Below are positions 23,101-30,623 of a stretch of 37,545 bases of DNA, in pieces (position 1 is the stretch's first letter; every line of letters starts with the position of its first letter). The notes under the pieces were generated by a model. It saw only the letters and a list, made by a program, of their open reading frames with translations, searched no databases and had not been told where the DNA came from. This DNA is from CAZUCD01 sp964618855 (GTDB lineage: Bacteria; Sumerlaeota; Sumerlaeia; SLMS01; JANRJK01), in contig CAZUCD010000014.1 of NCBI GenBank assembly GCA_964618855.1, positions 1 through 37,545 of the forward strand, written 5' to 3'. Made by a program: the position numbers and the translations under genes.

Positions 23101-23670
23101 ATCAAGACCGATGCTCGTATAAACCGGCAGATCCGTGTGCGGGAGGTTCGTTTGATCGCAGCCGATGGCCAGATGGTCGGCCTGGTCGCCACGGACGAAG
23201 CGCTCCGGAGGGCCGAGGAGGCGGGGTTGGACCTGGTAGAGGTCGCGCCCGACGCCGTCCCGCCCGTCTGCCGAATTTGCGATTACCGCAAGGTGCTCTA
23301 CGAACTGGCGCGCAAGCAGAAGGAAGCGCGCAAGAAGACGCACAACGTCGAGTTGAAGGAGATCAAGCTCCGCATCTCGATTGATGAGCATGATCTCGAA
23401 ACCAAGCTGAACCACGCCCGCAAGTTCTTCGAGAAGGGCGACAAGGTGAAGTTCACGGTCCAAATGCGCGGCCGCGAAGTGACGAAGCCGGAGCTTGCCA
23501 CACGCCTCATCCAGAACGTGATGAAGCTGCTCGAACCGGTGGCCGACGTGGAACAGGACGTGCAGAGGATGGGGCGGACACAGCTCTTCATCCTCGGACC
23601 GAAGAAGAAGGCGCCCGCCGCGAAGAAGCCCGGCGAGGGCGCCCCGAACAAGGCCGGCGCGACCGGCTGA
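23101..23670 (+). CDS. infC: Translation initiation factor IF-3, AUC start codon
   Basis: A 189-aa IF-3, which binds the 30S subunit, blocks premature 50S joining and checks the start codon. The N-domain contains INRQIRVREVRLIAADG and LDLVEVAPDAVPPVCRICDY; the lysine-rich linker YELARKQKEARKKTH leads to the C-domain with KEIKLRISIDEHDLETKL, FFEKGDKVKFTVQMRGRE and a basic tail. The start is read as ATC at 23101: it gives the family start (IKTDARINRQI) and has AAAAGGAGG 7 nt upstream. No ATG, GTG or TTG stands at the homologous place, and the upstream in-frame ATGs lack ribosome-binding sites. Rare AUU/AUC/AUA starts are known for infC in many bacteria and allow IF-3 to repress its own translation. 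First gene of the infC-rpmI-rplT operon. Confidence 0.95.
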   Translation: MKTDARINRQIRVREVRLIAADGQMVGLVATDEALRRAEEAGLDLVEVAPDAVPPVCRICDYRKVLYELARKQKEARKKTHNVELKEIKLRISIDEHDLETKLNHARKFFEKGDKVKFTVQMRGREVTKPELATRLIQNVMKLLEPVADVEQDVQRMGRTQLFILGPKKKAPAAKKPGEGAPNKAGATG

Positions 23671-23721
23671 ACAGCCCCCAACGGGGCGCATTGACCGAAT
23701 CCAAAAGGAGTCGAAAGACCC

Positions 23722-23919
23722 ATGCCCAAGCTCAAGACCCATTCGGGCGCCAAGAAGCGGTTCAAGGTGACCAAGAACGGCAAGGTCATGCACCACCGCG
23801 AAAGCAAGCGCCACATCCTGACCAAGAAGACCGCCAAGCGGAAGCGCCAGATGCGCAAGGACGACCAGCTCGCCCCCGCCGAGGCCGCGAAGATCCGCCT
23901 CATCCTGCAGGCCTACTGA
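23722..23919 (+). CDS. rpmI: 50S ribosomal protein L35
   Basis: A 65-aa, very basic protein of exact family length. It begins MPKLKTHSGAKKRFKVTKNG and carries the HHRESKRHILTKK core and the acidic-to-basic tail. L35 sits on the surface of the 50S subunit. AAAAGGAG lies 11 nt before the ATG. It is the middle gene of infC-rpmI-rplT, 51 bp after infC and 50 bp before rplT, so all three are one transcript. Confidence 0.98.
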   Translation: MPKLKTHSGAKKRFKVTKNGKVMHHRESKRHILTKKTAKRKRQMRKDDQLAPAEAAKIRLILQAY

Positions 23920-23969
23920 TCCCCGGCGCCTAGCGACTACCGACCGAACCCCGAAGGAGTTCACGTCCC

Positions 23970-24365
23970 ATGAGATCAACCAACAATCCCGCCTCACGCC
24001 GCCGTCGCAAGAAGGTGCTCAAGCTGGCCCGTGGCTACTACTCCGGCCGCCACAGGCTCTTCCAGAACGCCAAGGAAACGGTGCGCCGCGCCCTGCGCTA
24101 CGCCTTCCGCGACAGGAAGCAGAACAAGCGCAACTTCCGCCAGCTCTGGATCACGCGCATCAATGCCGCATGCCGCGCCAACGGCATTCCCTACAGCCGC
24201 CTCATCAACGGGCTGCACATGGCCGGCATCCAGATCGACCGCAAGATGATGAGCGAGATCGCGATCCACGACGCCGAGGGCTTCCGCGCCATCGTCGAGA
24301 AGGCCCGCGCCGCCCTCGCCAACCACAAGGACAAGGTTGCACAGCGCACGGTGCCGTTCCTTTGA
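23970..24365 (+). CDS. rplT: 50S ribosomal protein L20
   Basis: A 131-aa L20, slightly longer than the usual 115-120 residues because of the C-terminal extension (NHKDKVAQRTVPFL). Typical features are the arginine-rich N-terminus (SRRRRKKVLKLARGYYSGRHRLF), RDRKQNKRNFRQLWITRINAA and YSRLINGLHMAGI. L20 is an early 23S-binding assembly protein, and in several bacteria it represses its own operon by binding the leader. GAAGGAG lies 11 nt before ATG 23970. It is the last gene of the operon, followed 30 bp later by a strong terminator. Confidence 0.98.
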   Translation: MRSTNNPASRRRRKKVLKLARGYYSGRHRLFQNAKETVRRALRYAFRDRKQNKRNFRQLWITRINAACRANGIPYSRLINGLHMAGIQIDRKMMSEIAIHDAEGFRAIVEKARAALANHKDKVAQRTVPFL

Positions 24366-24395
24366 GCGCAACGCGCTGAACCGAAAACCACAAGG

Positions 24396-24430
24396 CCCCG
24401 GGCGCGATGAGCGCCCGGGGTTTTGTTTTG
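24396..24430 (+). terminator. Rho-independent terminator of the infC-rpmI-rplT operon
   Basis: A perfect 10-bp stem CCCCGGGCGC (24396-24405) / GCGCCCGGGG (24411-24420), loop GATGA, then TTTTGTTTT. It lies 30 bp after the rplT stop and directly before heptanucleotide array H7. Confidence 0.93.
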
Positions 24431-24474
24431 GGGCCAGGGTCCGGGGGTCGGGGGGGATCGGGAATCGAATTGGG
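24430..24474. repeat. Heptanucleotide array H7 (G-rich on plus strand)
   Basis: A run of degenerate units GGGTCCG, GGGGTC, GGGGATC, GGGAATC directly after the rplT terminator. With array H8 about 70 bp further on it forms an inverted pair. Confidence 0.6.
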
Positions 24475-24540
24475 TTTCGGCCACAGAGCCAATCCTCCAC
24501 AACGGGCCGCTCCGGAAGGGCCGCGACGATTGCTGTTCTT

Positions 24541-24592
24541 ATCCCTGGCCTCCGGCCCCCGATCCCCCATTCCCGATTCCTGATCCCCGGCC
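24541..24592. repeat. Heptanucleotide array H8 (G-rich on minus strand)
   Basis: On the minus strand it reads GGGGATC, AGGAATC, GGGAATG, GGGGATC, GGGGGCC, GGAGGCC, AGGGATA. It ends exactly at the TTG start of the flippase gene and so occupies its expected ribosome-binding site. Confidence 0.66.
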
Positions 24593-26059
24593 TTGGACCT
24601 GTTCTCGACCTCCCACATTGCGACCAACCTGCGTGCGTTCTTTGTGCGCGGGGCTGCGGCGTCCGTGGGGACGCAGGTGCTGCGGCTGGGATTGAACTTC
24701 GCCGGGACCGTGGTGCTTGCGCGGCTGCTCTCCCCGGAAGAGTTCGGGGTCCTCGCCATGGCGATGACGCTCGTGGGCCTGCTCGGGCAGTTCCGCGACG
24801 TGGGCCTTACGACGGTGACTGTCCAGCGGGAGCAGATGACGCACGAGGAGAGCTCCGCGCTCTTCTGGATCAACGCGGCGATGTCCACGCTGCTGGCGCT
24901 GGGGTGCACGGCGCTGGCCTGGCCCCTGGCGTGGTTCTTCGAGGAGCCGCGGCTGCCGGGGGTGGTCGCTTTCGGGGGGCTTGGGATCTGGTTCTCGGGC
25001 CTCGGCTCGCAGCACCAGGCGCTGCTGATGAGGCAGATGCGGTTCGTCCGGCTTGGCGCGATCCAGCTCCTGCCCTCGGTTGCGGGCATAGCGGTCGCCG
25101 TGGGCCTGGCGCTGAACGGGTATGAGCATTGGGCGCTGGCCTGGCAGCTCGCCGTGCCAGCGTTCGTGACGATGGTGATCGCGTGGTGCCTGTGCCCGTG
25201 GAGGCCGGGGCGGCCGGCGCGGACGGGGACCATCGGCGAGCTGGTGTCGATGGGGGGGGGACTCACGGGCTTCCGGCTGATGACCTACATAACGCAGAAT
25301 GCCATCCCGCTCCTCGTGGGCAAGCTGGCGGGGGTCGCGGAGCTGGGGCACTACAACCGCGCATGGAGCCTCTTCACGATCCCGTCGCAACTGGTGACGA
25401 CGCCGGTATCGGTGGCGGCCATCCCGGCACTCAGCCGCATTGCCGGGGAGCCTGCGCGCTTCCGGGAGACGCACGCGCGTATCTTCGACGGCGTGCTCTC
25501 CGCCAATGCGCCAGCCGCCGCATTCCTGATCGTCTTCGGGGACGTGGCGATCCATGGGCTGTTCGGCGAGCAGTGGCTCCCCGCAGTGCCCCTGATCCGG
25601 ATCCTCGCGTTCTACACGGTCGTCGAACCCCTGAGCGTGATGTGCAACTGGGCGCTGATCGCGGAGGGCAAGTCGCGCGAGCTGATGCGGATATCGGCGC
25701 TGAATGCCTTCCTGTTCTGCAGCCTCGCATGGTGGGGGGTGCGCGAGAATGGTGCCCTCGGGGCCTGCGTCGCCTACGTGGCGGGGGGGGTGCTTCTACG
25801 CATGCCGATCTACGTGGGGTACGTCATCAGCAGGACGCAGCTCGCCGCGGCTCCGCTGCTGCGCATTGGGGCGCGCCACACGGCGGGATTCCTCGTTCTC
25901 ATCGGGGTCCTCTTCGGTTTGAGGAGTTTCGCCCCGGACATGCCGGCGCTGGCTGCCACATTCGTCTACGGCATGCTCACGCTCGGCCTCGCGGGCGGAA
26001 TGTTCCTTCTGCTCCACCGCAAGCGCGTGTTTCCCGATGGTTGGCGTCTCTTGAGTTAG
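24593..26059 (+). CDS. Polysaccharide flippase of the MOP superfamily (Wzx/MurJ-like)
   Basis: A 488-aa membrane protein with about 12-14 hydrophobic helices. It starts with the typical GAAASVGTQVLRLGLNFAGTVVLARLLSPEEFG, followed by LLGQFRDVGLTTVTVQRE and, in the middle, LGHYNRAWSLFTIPSQLVTTPVSVAAIPALSR, all hallmarks of the oligosaccharide flippase/PST family. It should move lipid-linked glycan units across the inner membrane for surface polysaccharide. The start is uncertain: an in-frame TGA lies 9 nt upstream, so the TTG at 24593 is the only start that keeps the whole first helix. Its ribosome-binding site is occupied by repeat array H8. Other glycan genes are nearby at 17074, 29490 and 32526. 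Confidence 0.9.
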   Translation: MDLFSTSHIATNLRAFFVRGAAASVGTQVLRLGLNFAGTVVLARLLSPEEFGVLAMAMTLVGLLGQFRDVGLTTVTVQREQMTHEESSALFWINAAMSTLLALGCTALAWPLAWFFEEPRLPGVVAFGGLGIWFSGLGSQHQALLMRQMRFVRLGAIQLLPSVAGIAVAVGLALNGYEHWALAWQLAVPAFVTMVIAWCLCPWRPGRPARTGTIGELVSMGGGLTGFRLMTYITQNAIPLLVGKLAGVAELGHYNRAWSLFTIPSQLVTTPVSVAAIPALSRIAGEPARFRETHARIFDGVLSANAPAAAFLIVFGDVAIHGLFGEQWLPAVPLIRILAFYTVVEPLSVMCNWALIAEGKSRELMRISALNAFLFCSLAWWGVRENGALGACVAYVAGGVLLRMPIYVGYVISRTQLAAAPLLRIGARHTAGFLVLIGVLFGLRSFAPDMPALAATFVYGMLTLGLAGGMFLLLHRKRVFPDGWRLLS

Positions 26060-26100
26060 GTTACGCCGTCGAGATTCCGCAGTCCATCAATGTTTAATGC

Positions 26101-26106
26101 TTGACG
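26101..26106 (+). promoter_or_regulatory. Candidate -35 element (TGCTTGACG) of the ylxM-ffh operon
   Basis: The third copy of TGCTTGACG, with TTGACG at 26101-26106, lies 62 nt before the likely GTG start of ylxM. It also forms part of an inverted repeat (ACGCCGTC at 26063-26070 with GACGGCGT at 26103-26110). The -10 is weak. Confidence 0.33.
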
Positions 26107-26162
26107 GCGTGGGGGCAGGGCATGGATGACAAGCACTCTTGTTTGACAAGGCCAAGCCACAC

Positions 26163-26651
26163 GTGACCGACGAATCCCTCGAATCCTCCTCCCCGCGACT
26201 TGAAGACTCCGTGCGCATCGGCAAGGTCATCAGGCTCTCTCGCCTGCTGGACCTTTACGGGGAATTGCTGACCGAGAGGCAGCGCGAATTCCTGCGGCTG
26301 CACTGCGACGAAGACATGTCCTTTTCGGAGATCGCCGAGGAGTACTCCGTCTCCCGGCAGGCTGTCCACGATGCCGTGAAGCACGCGGTCGAGTCGCTGG
26401 AGCACTATGAGGCGAAGCTGAAACTGCTCGAGTTGCAGTCTGCGGCGAACGCCGCGCCCGCAGCGCAGGCCATTGATGCACGTCAGGTTGAGGACATCCT
26501 CAAGCGGCTCCGCGAGGTGTACGAGCGGCTTCGCCGATCGGGCGGGATCATCTATGACGCGACCAGCCTGACGCGCGACCTGGGAGAGGCGATCGGCGAC
26601 CTCGGGCGGCTGACGACCGGCCCGGACCGCGAGCTCCCCACGGAACGCTGA
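26163..26651 (+). CDS. ylxM: YlxM/p13-like helix-turn-helix protein, SRP-associated
   Basis: A protein of about 162 aa of the UPF0122/YlxM family, which accompanies the signal recognition particle and is thought to modulate Ffh or FtsY. The sigma-4-like helix-turn-helix is clear: LLDLYGELLTERQREFLRLH, then DMSFSEIAEEYSVSRQAVHDAVK. A C-terminal extension (ALKRLREVYERLRR region) is longer than in Bacillus. The start is GTG 26163 (VTDESLESS) or TTG 26139; the TTG lies inside a small palindrome CTTGT-TTG-ACAAG, so I prefer GTG, with doubt. The stop overlaps the ffh start by one base (TGATG), a sign of translational coupling with its partner gene. Confidence 0.88.
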   Translation: MTDESLESSSPRLEDSVRIGKVIRLSRLLDLYGELLTERQREFLRLHCDEDMSFSEIAEEYSVSRQAVHDAVKHAVESLEHYEAKLKLLELQSAANAAPAAQAIDARQVEDILKRLREVYERLRRSGGIIYDATSLTRDLGEAIGDLGRLTTGPDRELPTER

Positions 26652-28138
26652 TGTTCGACTCACTCACCGACAAGTTCGACGGGATCTTCCGCAAGATCCG
26701 CGGGACGGACAAACTCAGCGAATCCAACATCCAGGATGCGCTCCGCGAGGTGAAGCTCGCCCTCCTGGAGGCGGACGTCCACTTCAAGGTCGTGAAGGAA
26801 TTCGTGGAGGCCGTGCGGCGCAACGCGCTCGGGGCGGAGGTCGCCAAGGGGGTCTCTCCCGCACAGCAGTTTGTCTCGATCGTCCACGCAGAACTGGAGA
26901 AGATGCTCCAGGGCGCCGAGGCGGACAAGCCGTTCGAGTTCACGCCGGGCAGCGGGAAGGTCATCCTGATGCTTGGGCTGCAGGGTGCCGGCAAGACGAC
27001 GTTTTGCGGCAAGCTGGCGCGGATGCTGGACAAGGAGCGCTGCAAGCCGCTGCTCGTGGCGTGCGACATCTACCGCCCGGCAGCCATCGAGCAGCTCCGG
27101 ACGGTGGGACGCGGGGTGAACGTCCCAGTCTTCGACATGGGGACGGACCGCACGCCGGTCGAGATCATCCGCAACGCGCAGAAGTTCGCGCGCGAGCATG
27201 GCCGCGAGACGATCATCGTGGACACCGCGGGGCGCCTGCACATCGACGAGGTGCGCATGGATGAACTGCGCGCCATCCGCGAGGAAATCAAGCCGGACTA
27301 TACGTTCCTCGTCTGCGATGCCATGACGGGCCAGGACGCGGTGAACAGCGCGCAGACGTTCGACCGCGAGGTGGGGATCGACGGCGTCTGCCTGACCAAG
27401 ATGGACGGCGATGCCAGGGGCGGCGCAGCCCTGTCGATCAAGGCGGTCACGGGGCGCCCGATCGTCTTCGTGGGCACAGGGGAGAAGGCGGACGACCTGG
27501 AGCGCTTCCACCCCGAACGCGTGGCGCAGCGGATCCTGGGCATGGGCGACGTGGTCTCGCTGGTGGAGAAGGCGCAGGCGGCGATCACGGAAAAAGACGC
27601 GGAGGACATGCAGCAGAAGCTCGCCACGGGGAAGTTCACCTACGACGACTTCATGAAGCAGATGCGCATGATCAAGCGCATGGGCTCGCTGAAGGGATTG
27701 CTGGGGATGCTGCCGGGCGTGGGGAGCATGCTGAAGGACGTGGACAACGACGTGCTGACCTCGCAACTCGGGCGGGTTGAGGCGATCATCTGCTCGATGA
27801 CGAAGGAGGAGCGCGCGGACGGGGACCTGCTCTCGAAGAACCCGAAGCGCAGGATGCGCGTCGCGCGCGGGGCCGGACGGCCCGTGAACGAAGTGAATGA
27901 AATGGTGAACCAGTTCGAACAGATGCGCCAGATGATGGCGATGATGTCCGGCGGTGGGCTGGGGGGGCTGTTCGGGGGTGGGATGCCCAACATGCCGATG
28001 CCGGGCCCGGGGGAGATGCCCGACCCGAGCGACCCCAAGGTGCAGCGCATGCTGCGCCAGCACAAAGACTTCGTGAAGGACCGCAAGGCTCAGGCCCGGT
28101 TCCTTCCCAAGCAGCAGTTGAAGCGCAGGAAGAGGTAG
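26651..28138 (+). CDS. ffh: Signal recognition particle protein Ffh (SRP54)
   Basis: A 495-aa SRP GTPase, which binds signal peptides on nascent chains and 4.5S RNA and delivers ribosomes to FtsY. N domain: MFDSLTDKFDGIFRKIRG. G domain: GLQGAGKTTFCGKLA (G1), DTAGRLHIDE (G3), TKMDGDARGG (G4) and the closing loop FVGTGEKADDLERFHPERVA. M domain: TYDDFMKQMRMIKRMGSLKGLLGMLPG with SKNPKRRMRVARGAG (RNA binding) and a methionine/glycine-rich finger loop (MMAMMSGGGLGG, MPNMPMPGPGEMP). A basic tail closes it. All motifs are intact. It is coupled to ylxM by overlap and lies 69 bp before rpsP. The gene for 4.5S RNA was not seen in this window. Confidence 0.98.
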   Translation: MFDSLTDKFDGIFRKIRGTDKLSESNIQDALREVKLALLEADVHFKVVKEFVEAVRRNALGAEVAKGVSPAQQFVSIVHAELEKMLQGAEADKPFEFTPGSGKVILMLGLQGAGKTTFCGKLARMLDKERCKPLLVACDIYRPAAIEQLRTVGRGVNVPVFDMGTDRTPVEIIRNAQKFAREHGRETIIVDTAGRLHIDEVRMDELRAIREEIKPDYTFLVCDAMTGQDAVNSAQTFDREVGIDGVCLTKMDGDARGGAALSIKAVTGRPIVFVGTGEKADDLERFHPERVAQRILGMGDVVSLVEKAQAAITEKDAEDMQQKLATGKFTYDDFMKQMRMIKRMGSLKGLLGMLPGVGSMLKDVDNDVLTSQLGRVEAIICSMTKEERADGDLLSKNPKRRMRVARGAGRPVNEVNEMVNQFEQMRQMMAMMSGGGLGGLFGGGMPNMPMPGPGEMPDPSDPKVQRMLRQHKDFVKDRKAQARFLPKQQLKRRKR

Positions 28139-28207
28139 GCAGTCCGGCAGGGAACCAATCCGGGGCAAGGACCCCAAATCATCTCCACGGAGAGAAGGAA
28201 CAGCACC

Positions 28208-28495
28208 ATGGTCAAGATTCGTCTGACCCGCATCGGGCGCCGCAACGCCCCGTTCTACCGCGTAATCGTGGCGGACCAGCGCCGCGCCCGCGACGGCCGC
28301 TTCATCGAAATCCTCGGCCAGTACCAGCCCCTGACGGGCGAGACCAAGGTGACGATCAACAAGGAGCGCGCGCTCTACTGGCTCGACAAGGGCGCCCAGC
28401 CCTCCGAGACGGTGCGCTCGATCTTCCGCGGGCTCGGCATCATGAAGGAACACCACGAGGCCAAGGTCGCCGCCAAGAAGGCCCTGAAGGCCTGA
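28208..28495 (+). CDS. rpsP: 30S ribosomal protein S16
   Basis: A 95-aa protein: MVKIRLTRIGRRNAPFYRVIVADQRRARDGRFIE, then LGQYQP, WLDKGAQPSETVR and a Lys-rich tail, exactly the S16 pattern. S16 is an early assembly protein of the 30S body. GAGAAGGAA lies about 7 nt before the ATG. Its place after ffh and before khpA-rimM is the classic order of the rpsP operon. Confidence 0.98.
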   Translation: MVKIRLTRIGRRNAPFYRVIVADQRRARDGRFIEILGQYQPLTGETKVTINKERALYWLDKGAQPSETVRSIFRGLGIMKEHHEAKVAAKKALKA

Positions 28496-28501
28496 ACAAG
28501 T

Positions 28502-28540
28502 GGGTAGGGGTCGGGGACCAGGGGCCGGGCTCCCGACATT
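28502..28540. repeat. Heptanucleotide array H9 (G-rich on plus strand)
   Basis: Units GGGGTC, GGGGACC, AGGGGCC, GGGCTCC follow the rpsP stop by 6 nt. The array lies inside what should be the rpsP-khpA transcript. Confidence 0.55.
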
Positions 28541-28681
28541 CGAGTTCATGACTCCGCAACGGCTCGACTTTTCGCTTGAAGTCGTTCGGCGCCGGAAACT
28601 GCATCACCCGTAGATTCGCTTATTCACAGCTTCGGTGCACCCGCTGATCCAACGCTCCCGCTCCCGGAGGAAGTTCGTTCC

Positions 28682-28936
28682 ATGACATCCACAGAAGGCC
28701 AGGGTCTCCACGACCTCATCGAGTACATCGCGAAGGAACTCGTCGATGAACCCGAGAAGGTCGAAGTGAAGACGGTCGAAACCGACACGGTGGTGCTGCT
28801 CGAGCTGAGCGTCGCGCCGACCGACATCGGCAAGGTGATCGGCAAGGGCGGCCAGACGGCCAAGGCGCTCCGCAAAGTGCTCTCCGCAGCCGCCACCAAG
28901 CACAAGAAGAAGTCCGTCCTGAACATCCAGGAATGA
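28682..28936 (+). CDS. khpA: KhpA family KH-domain RNA-binding protein
   Basis: An 84-aa single KH domain. The GxxG loop is GKGG in IGKVIGKGGQTAKALRKVL, preceded by LHDLIEYIAKELVDEPEKVEVK. KhpA binds RNA, usually with KhpB, and affects cell-envelope and division genes in Gram-positives. The conserved site between rpsP and rimM confirms the call. GGAGG lies about 10-11 nt before ATG 28682. The stop overlaps the rimM start (ATGA), so the two are translationally coupled. The 186 bp upstream holds array H9 and a leader without a clear promoter. Confidence 0.95.
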   Translation: MTSTEGQGLHDLIEYIAKELVDEPEKVEVKTVETDTVVLLELSVAPTDIGKVIGKGGQTAKALRKVLSAAATKHKKKSVLNIQE

Positions 28937-29484
28937 ATGGTGGCACGCCAGCCGCCGGCGACTGGGTGACGGTCGCCGTGGTTGCCCGTGCCCACGGGCT
29001 GCGGGGGGCGGTCGTCCTGAAGGGACTGACCCGCCACCCGCATGAGTTGGCGGAGGTGGGTCTCGAGGAGGTGCGCCTGCGCCGGGGTGGGGAGGTCTCC
29101 CCCCCGCGCAAGGTGCTCGCCATGACCCCGTTCCACGAAGGGCTCCTGCTCAAGCTCGATGGCGTGATGGACCGCACGGCCGCGGAGCAGTTGCGCGGCT
29201 GCGAGGTGGTGATCACGGAGGATGAGCGGTGGGAACTTCCCGACGACTCGTACTATGCCGATGACCTCGTCGGCATGACCGTGTTCCATGCGTCGGATGG
29301 CAGCCGACTGGGTGCGGTGCTCGAGGTCCGTGAGGCGCCGGCGAGCGACTACCTGGTCGTCGAGCATCCTGCGCGGCCCGGCGGCGAACTCCTGATCCCC
29401 TTTATCCCCCAGTTCGTCGGGTTGGTGGACGTTGAGGGCAGTCGGATTGAAGTCACCCTCGTCGAGGGGATGCTCGACATCTGA
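28933..29484 (+). CDS. rimM: 16S rRNA processing protein RimM
   Basis: A 183-aa RimM, which helps mature the 30S head around S19. The N-terminal beta-barrel (WVTVAVVARAHGLRGAVVLKGLT, LLLKLDGVMDRTAAEQLRGCEVVI) and the C-terminal PRC-like domain (YYADDLVGMTVFHASDGSRLGAVLEV, LLIPFIPQFV) are both complete. ATG 28933 overlaps the khpA stop. In most bacteria trmD and rplS follow; here the next frame 5 bp on is a CDP-glycerol glycerophosphotransferase-like gene. Confidence 0.96.
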   Translation: MNGGTPAAGDWVTVAVVARAHGLRGAVVLKGLTRHPHELAEVGLEEVRLRRGGEVSPPRKVLAMTPFHEGLLLKLDGVMDRTAAEQLRGCEVVITEDERWELPDDSYYADDLVGMTVFHASDGSRLGAVLEVREAPASDYLVVEHPARPGGELLIPFIPQFVGLVDVEGSRIEVTLVEGMLDI

Positions 29485-29489
29485 CGCCC

Positions 29490-30623
29490 ATGGCCGAGAA
29501 AAAGTCACGCATCGTCTTTTGCGGCACGCACCGCGTGAACTTCGCGATGTTCCACCCGGTGTACGAGAAGCTGCGGCACGACCCGTCGATCGAGCTGAAG
29601 GTCAGCACGGGCCGCTACCGCAAGCGGGCGTTCGTCTTCTGGCTGCCGCCAAGGGATCCGGAACTCCGCAACGAGCGCATCTTCGCGGAATTCGGCGTGG
29701 ACCCGCGCCACCTGTTCGCAACCAGCAACCGTGACAAGACGCCCTACGAGGTGTACGTCACCTCGAACAGAAGCCGCCAGATCCAGCCTCCGAACGCGCA
29801 GGTCCTTGTCCAGATTTTCCACGGCGTGTCGTTCCGGAACTTCTCGATCAACAAGGCGTACACACGGTTCACAAAGCTCTTCTTCGCGGGGAAGTACCAC
29901 GCGGAACAGTACGTGGAGCGCGGCATCCTCGAGGCCGGGGACCCTCGGATCGAGGTGATGGGCCTGCCGAAGCTCGATTGCCTGGTGGACGGAACGATCC
30001 GGCGGGAGGACGTGCTGCGGGAGTACGGGCTGGATCCTGCGCTGCCGACGGTCCTGTGGTGCCCGACCGGCGCGCGGTTCAACAGCTTCGAGGCACTGGG
30101 CGCGGCGGGGGTGAAGGCCGCGCAGAGTGGGGAATGGAACTTCATCATGAAGTTGCACGACCACCCGCACCTGCCCGAGGGCATGCGCCCGGGGGACATT
30201 GAGAAGTCGGTGAAGGCCGCCCTTGGTCCGCGGGGTCGGCTGGCGACGAAGAGCAACGTCGCGCCCCTGCTGGTTGCCGCGGACCTGCTCATCAGCGATG
30301 CGAGTTCGGTTGCGAACGAGTACTGCCTGCGCGACCGGCCGATCGTGTTCGTGGACGTCCCCGAGTTGCTGGCGCAGCGCGCCGCGATGGAGGGCTGCGC
30401 GATGGACCTGAACTCCCACGGACGCAAGACTGGTCACGTGGTGAAGGCCGCCGCGGAACTGACCGAGGCAATCCGGCACGGACTTGGCAACCCTGGGGAG
30501 CATTCCGCCGAGAGGCGCGCCACGGCAGAGCACCTGTTCCACATGCCGGGGACGGCCACGGAGCGCATGAAGACGCGATTGCTTGAGTTTGCGCGCGATC
30601 CCAGGACGGCCAGGGCGGGATGA
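29490..30623 (+). CDS. CDP-glycerol glycerophosphotransferase-like (TagF/TagB family) protein
   Basis: A 377-aa GT-B-like enzyme. In the TagB/TagF family the product adds glycerol-phosphate (or ribitol-phosphate) from a CDP-activated donor to a wall or surface polymer. Signature stretches: QIFHGVSFRNFSINKAY (the HG catalytic region), FFAGKYHAEQYVERGI, VMGLPKLDCLVDG, VLWCPTGARFNSFEALG, and LLVAADLLISDASSVANEYCLRDRPIVFVD (the D-SS donor-binding motif). There are no membrane segments, so it is cytoplasmic or peripheral. It lies 5 bp after rimM and overlaps the next gene by ATGA, so it is embedded in the ffh-rimM transcript. As this appears to be a diderm, the polymer is more likely a capsule or phospho-glycan than a true teichoic acid; that is inference. 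Confidence 0.87.
   Translation: MAEKKSRIVFCGTHRVNFAMFHPVYEKLRHDPSIELKVSTGRYRKRAFVFWLPPRDPELRNERIFAEFGVDPRHLFATSNRDKTPYEVYVTSNRSRQIQPPNAQVLVQIFHGVSFRNFSINKAYTRFTKLFFAGKYHAEQYVERGILEAGDPRIEVMGLPKLDCLVDGTIRREDVLREYGLDPALPTVLWCPTGARFNSFEALGAAGVKAAQSGEWNFIMKLHDHPHLPEGMRPGDIEKSVKAALGPRGRLATKSNVAPLLVAADLLISDASSVANEYCLRDRPIVFVDVPELLAQRAAMEGCAMDLNSHGRKTGHVVKAAAELTEAIRHGLGNPGEHSAERRATAEHLFHMPGTATERMKTRLLEFARDPRTARAG

Noticed and set aside
26660..28549. Minus-strand open frame of 629 codons opposite ffh and rpsP
   Set aside because: ffh and rpsP are certain on the plus strand; the antisense reading has no domain and a His/Arg-rich composition typical of GC-rich shadows.
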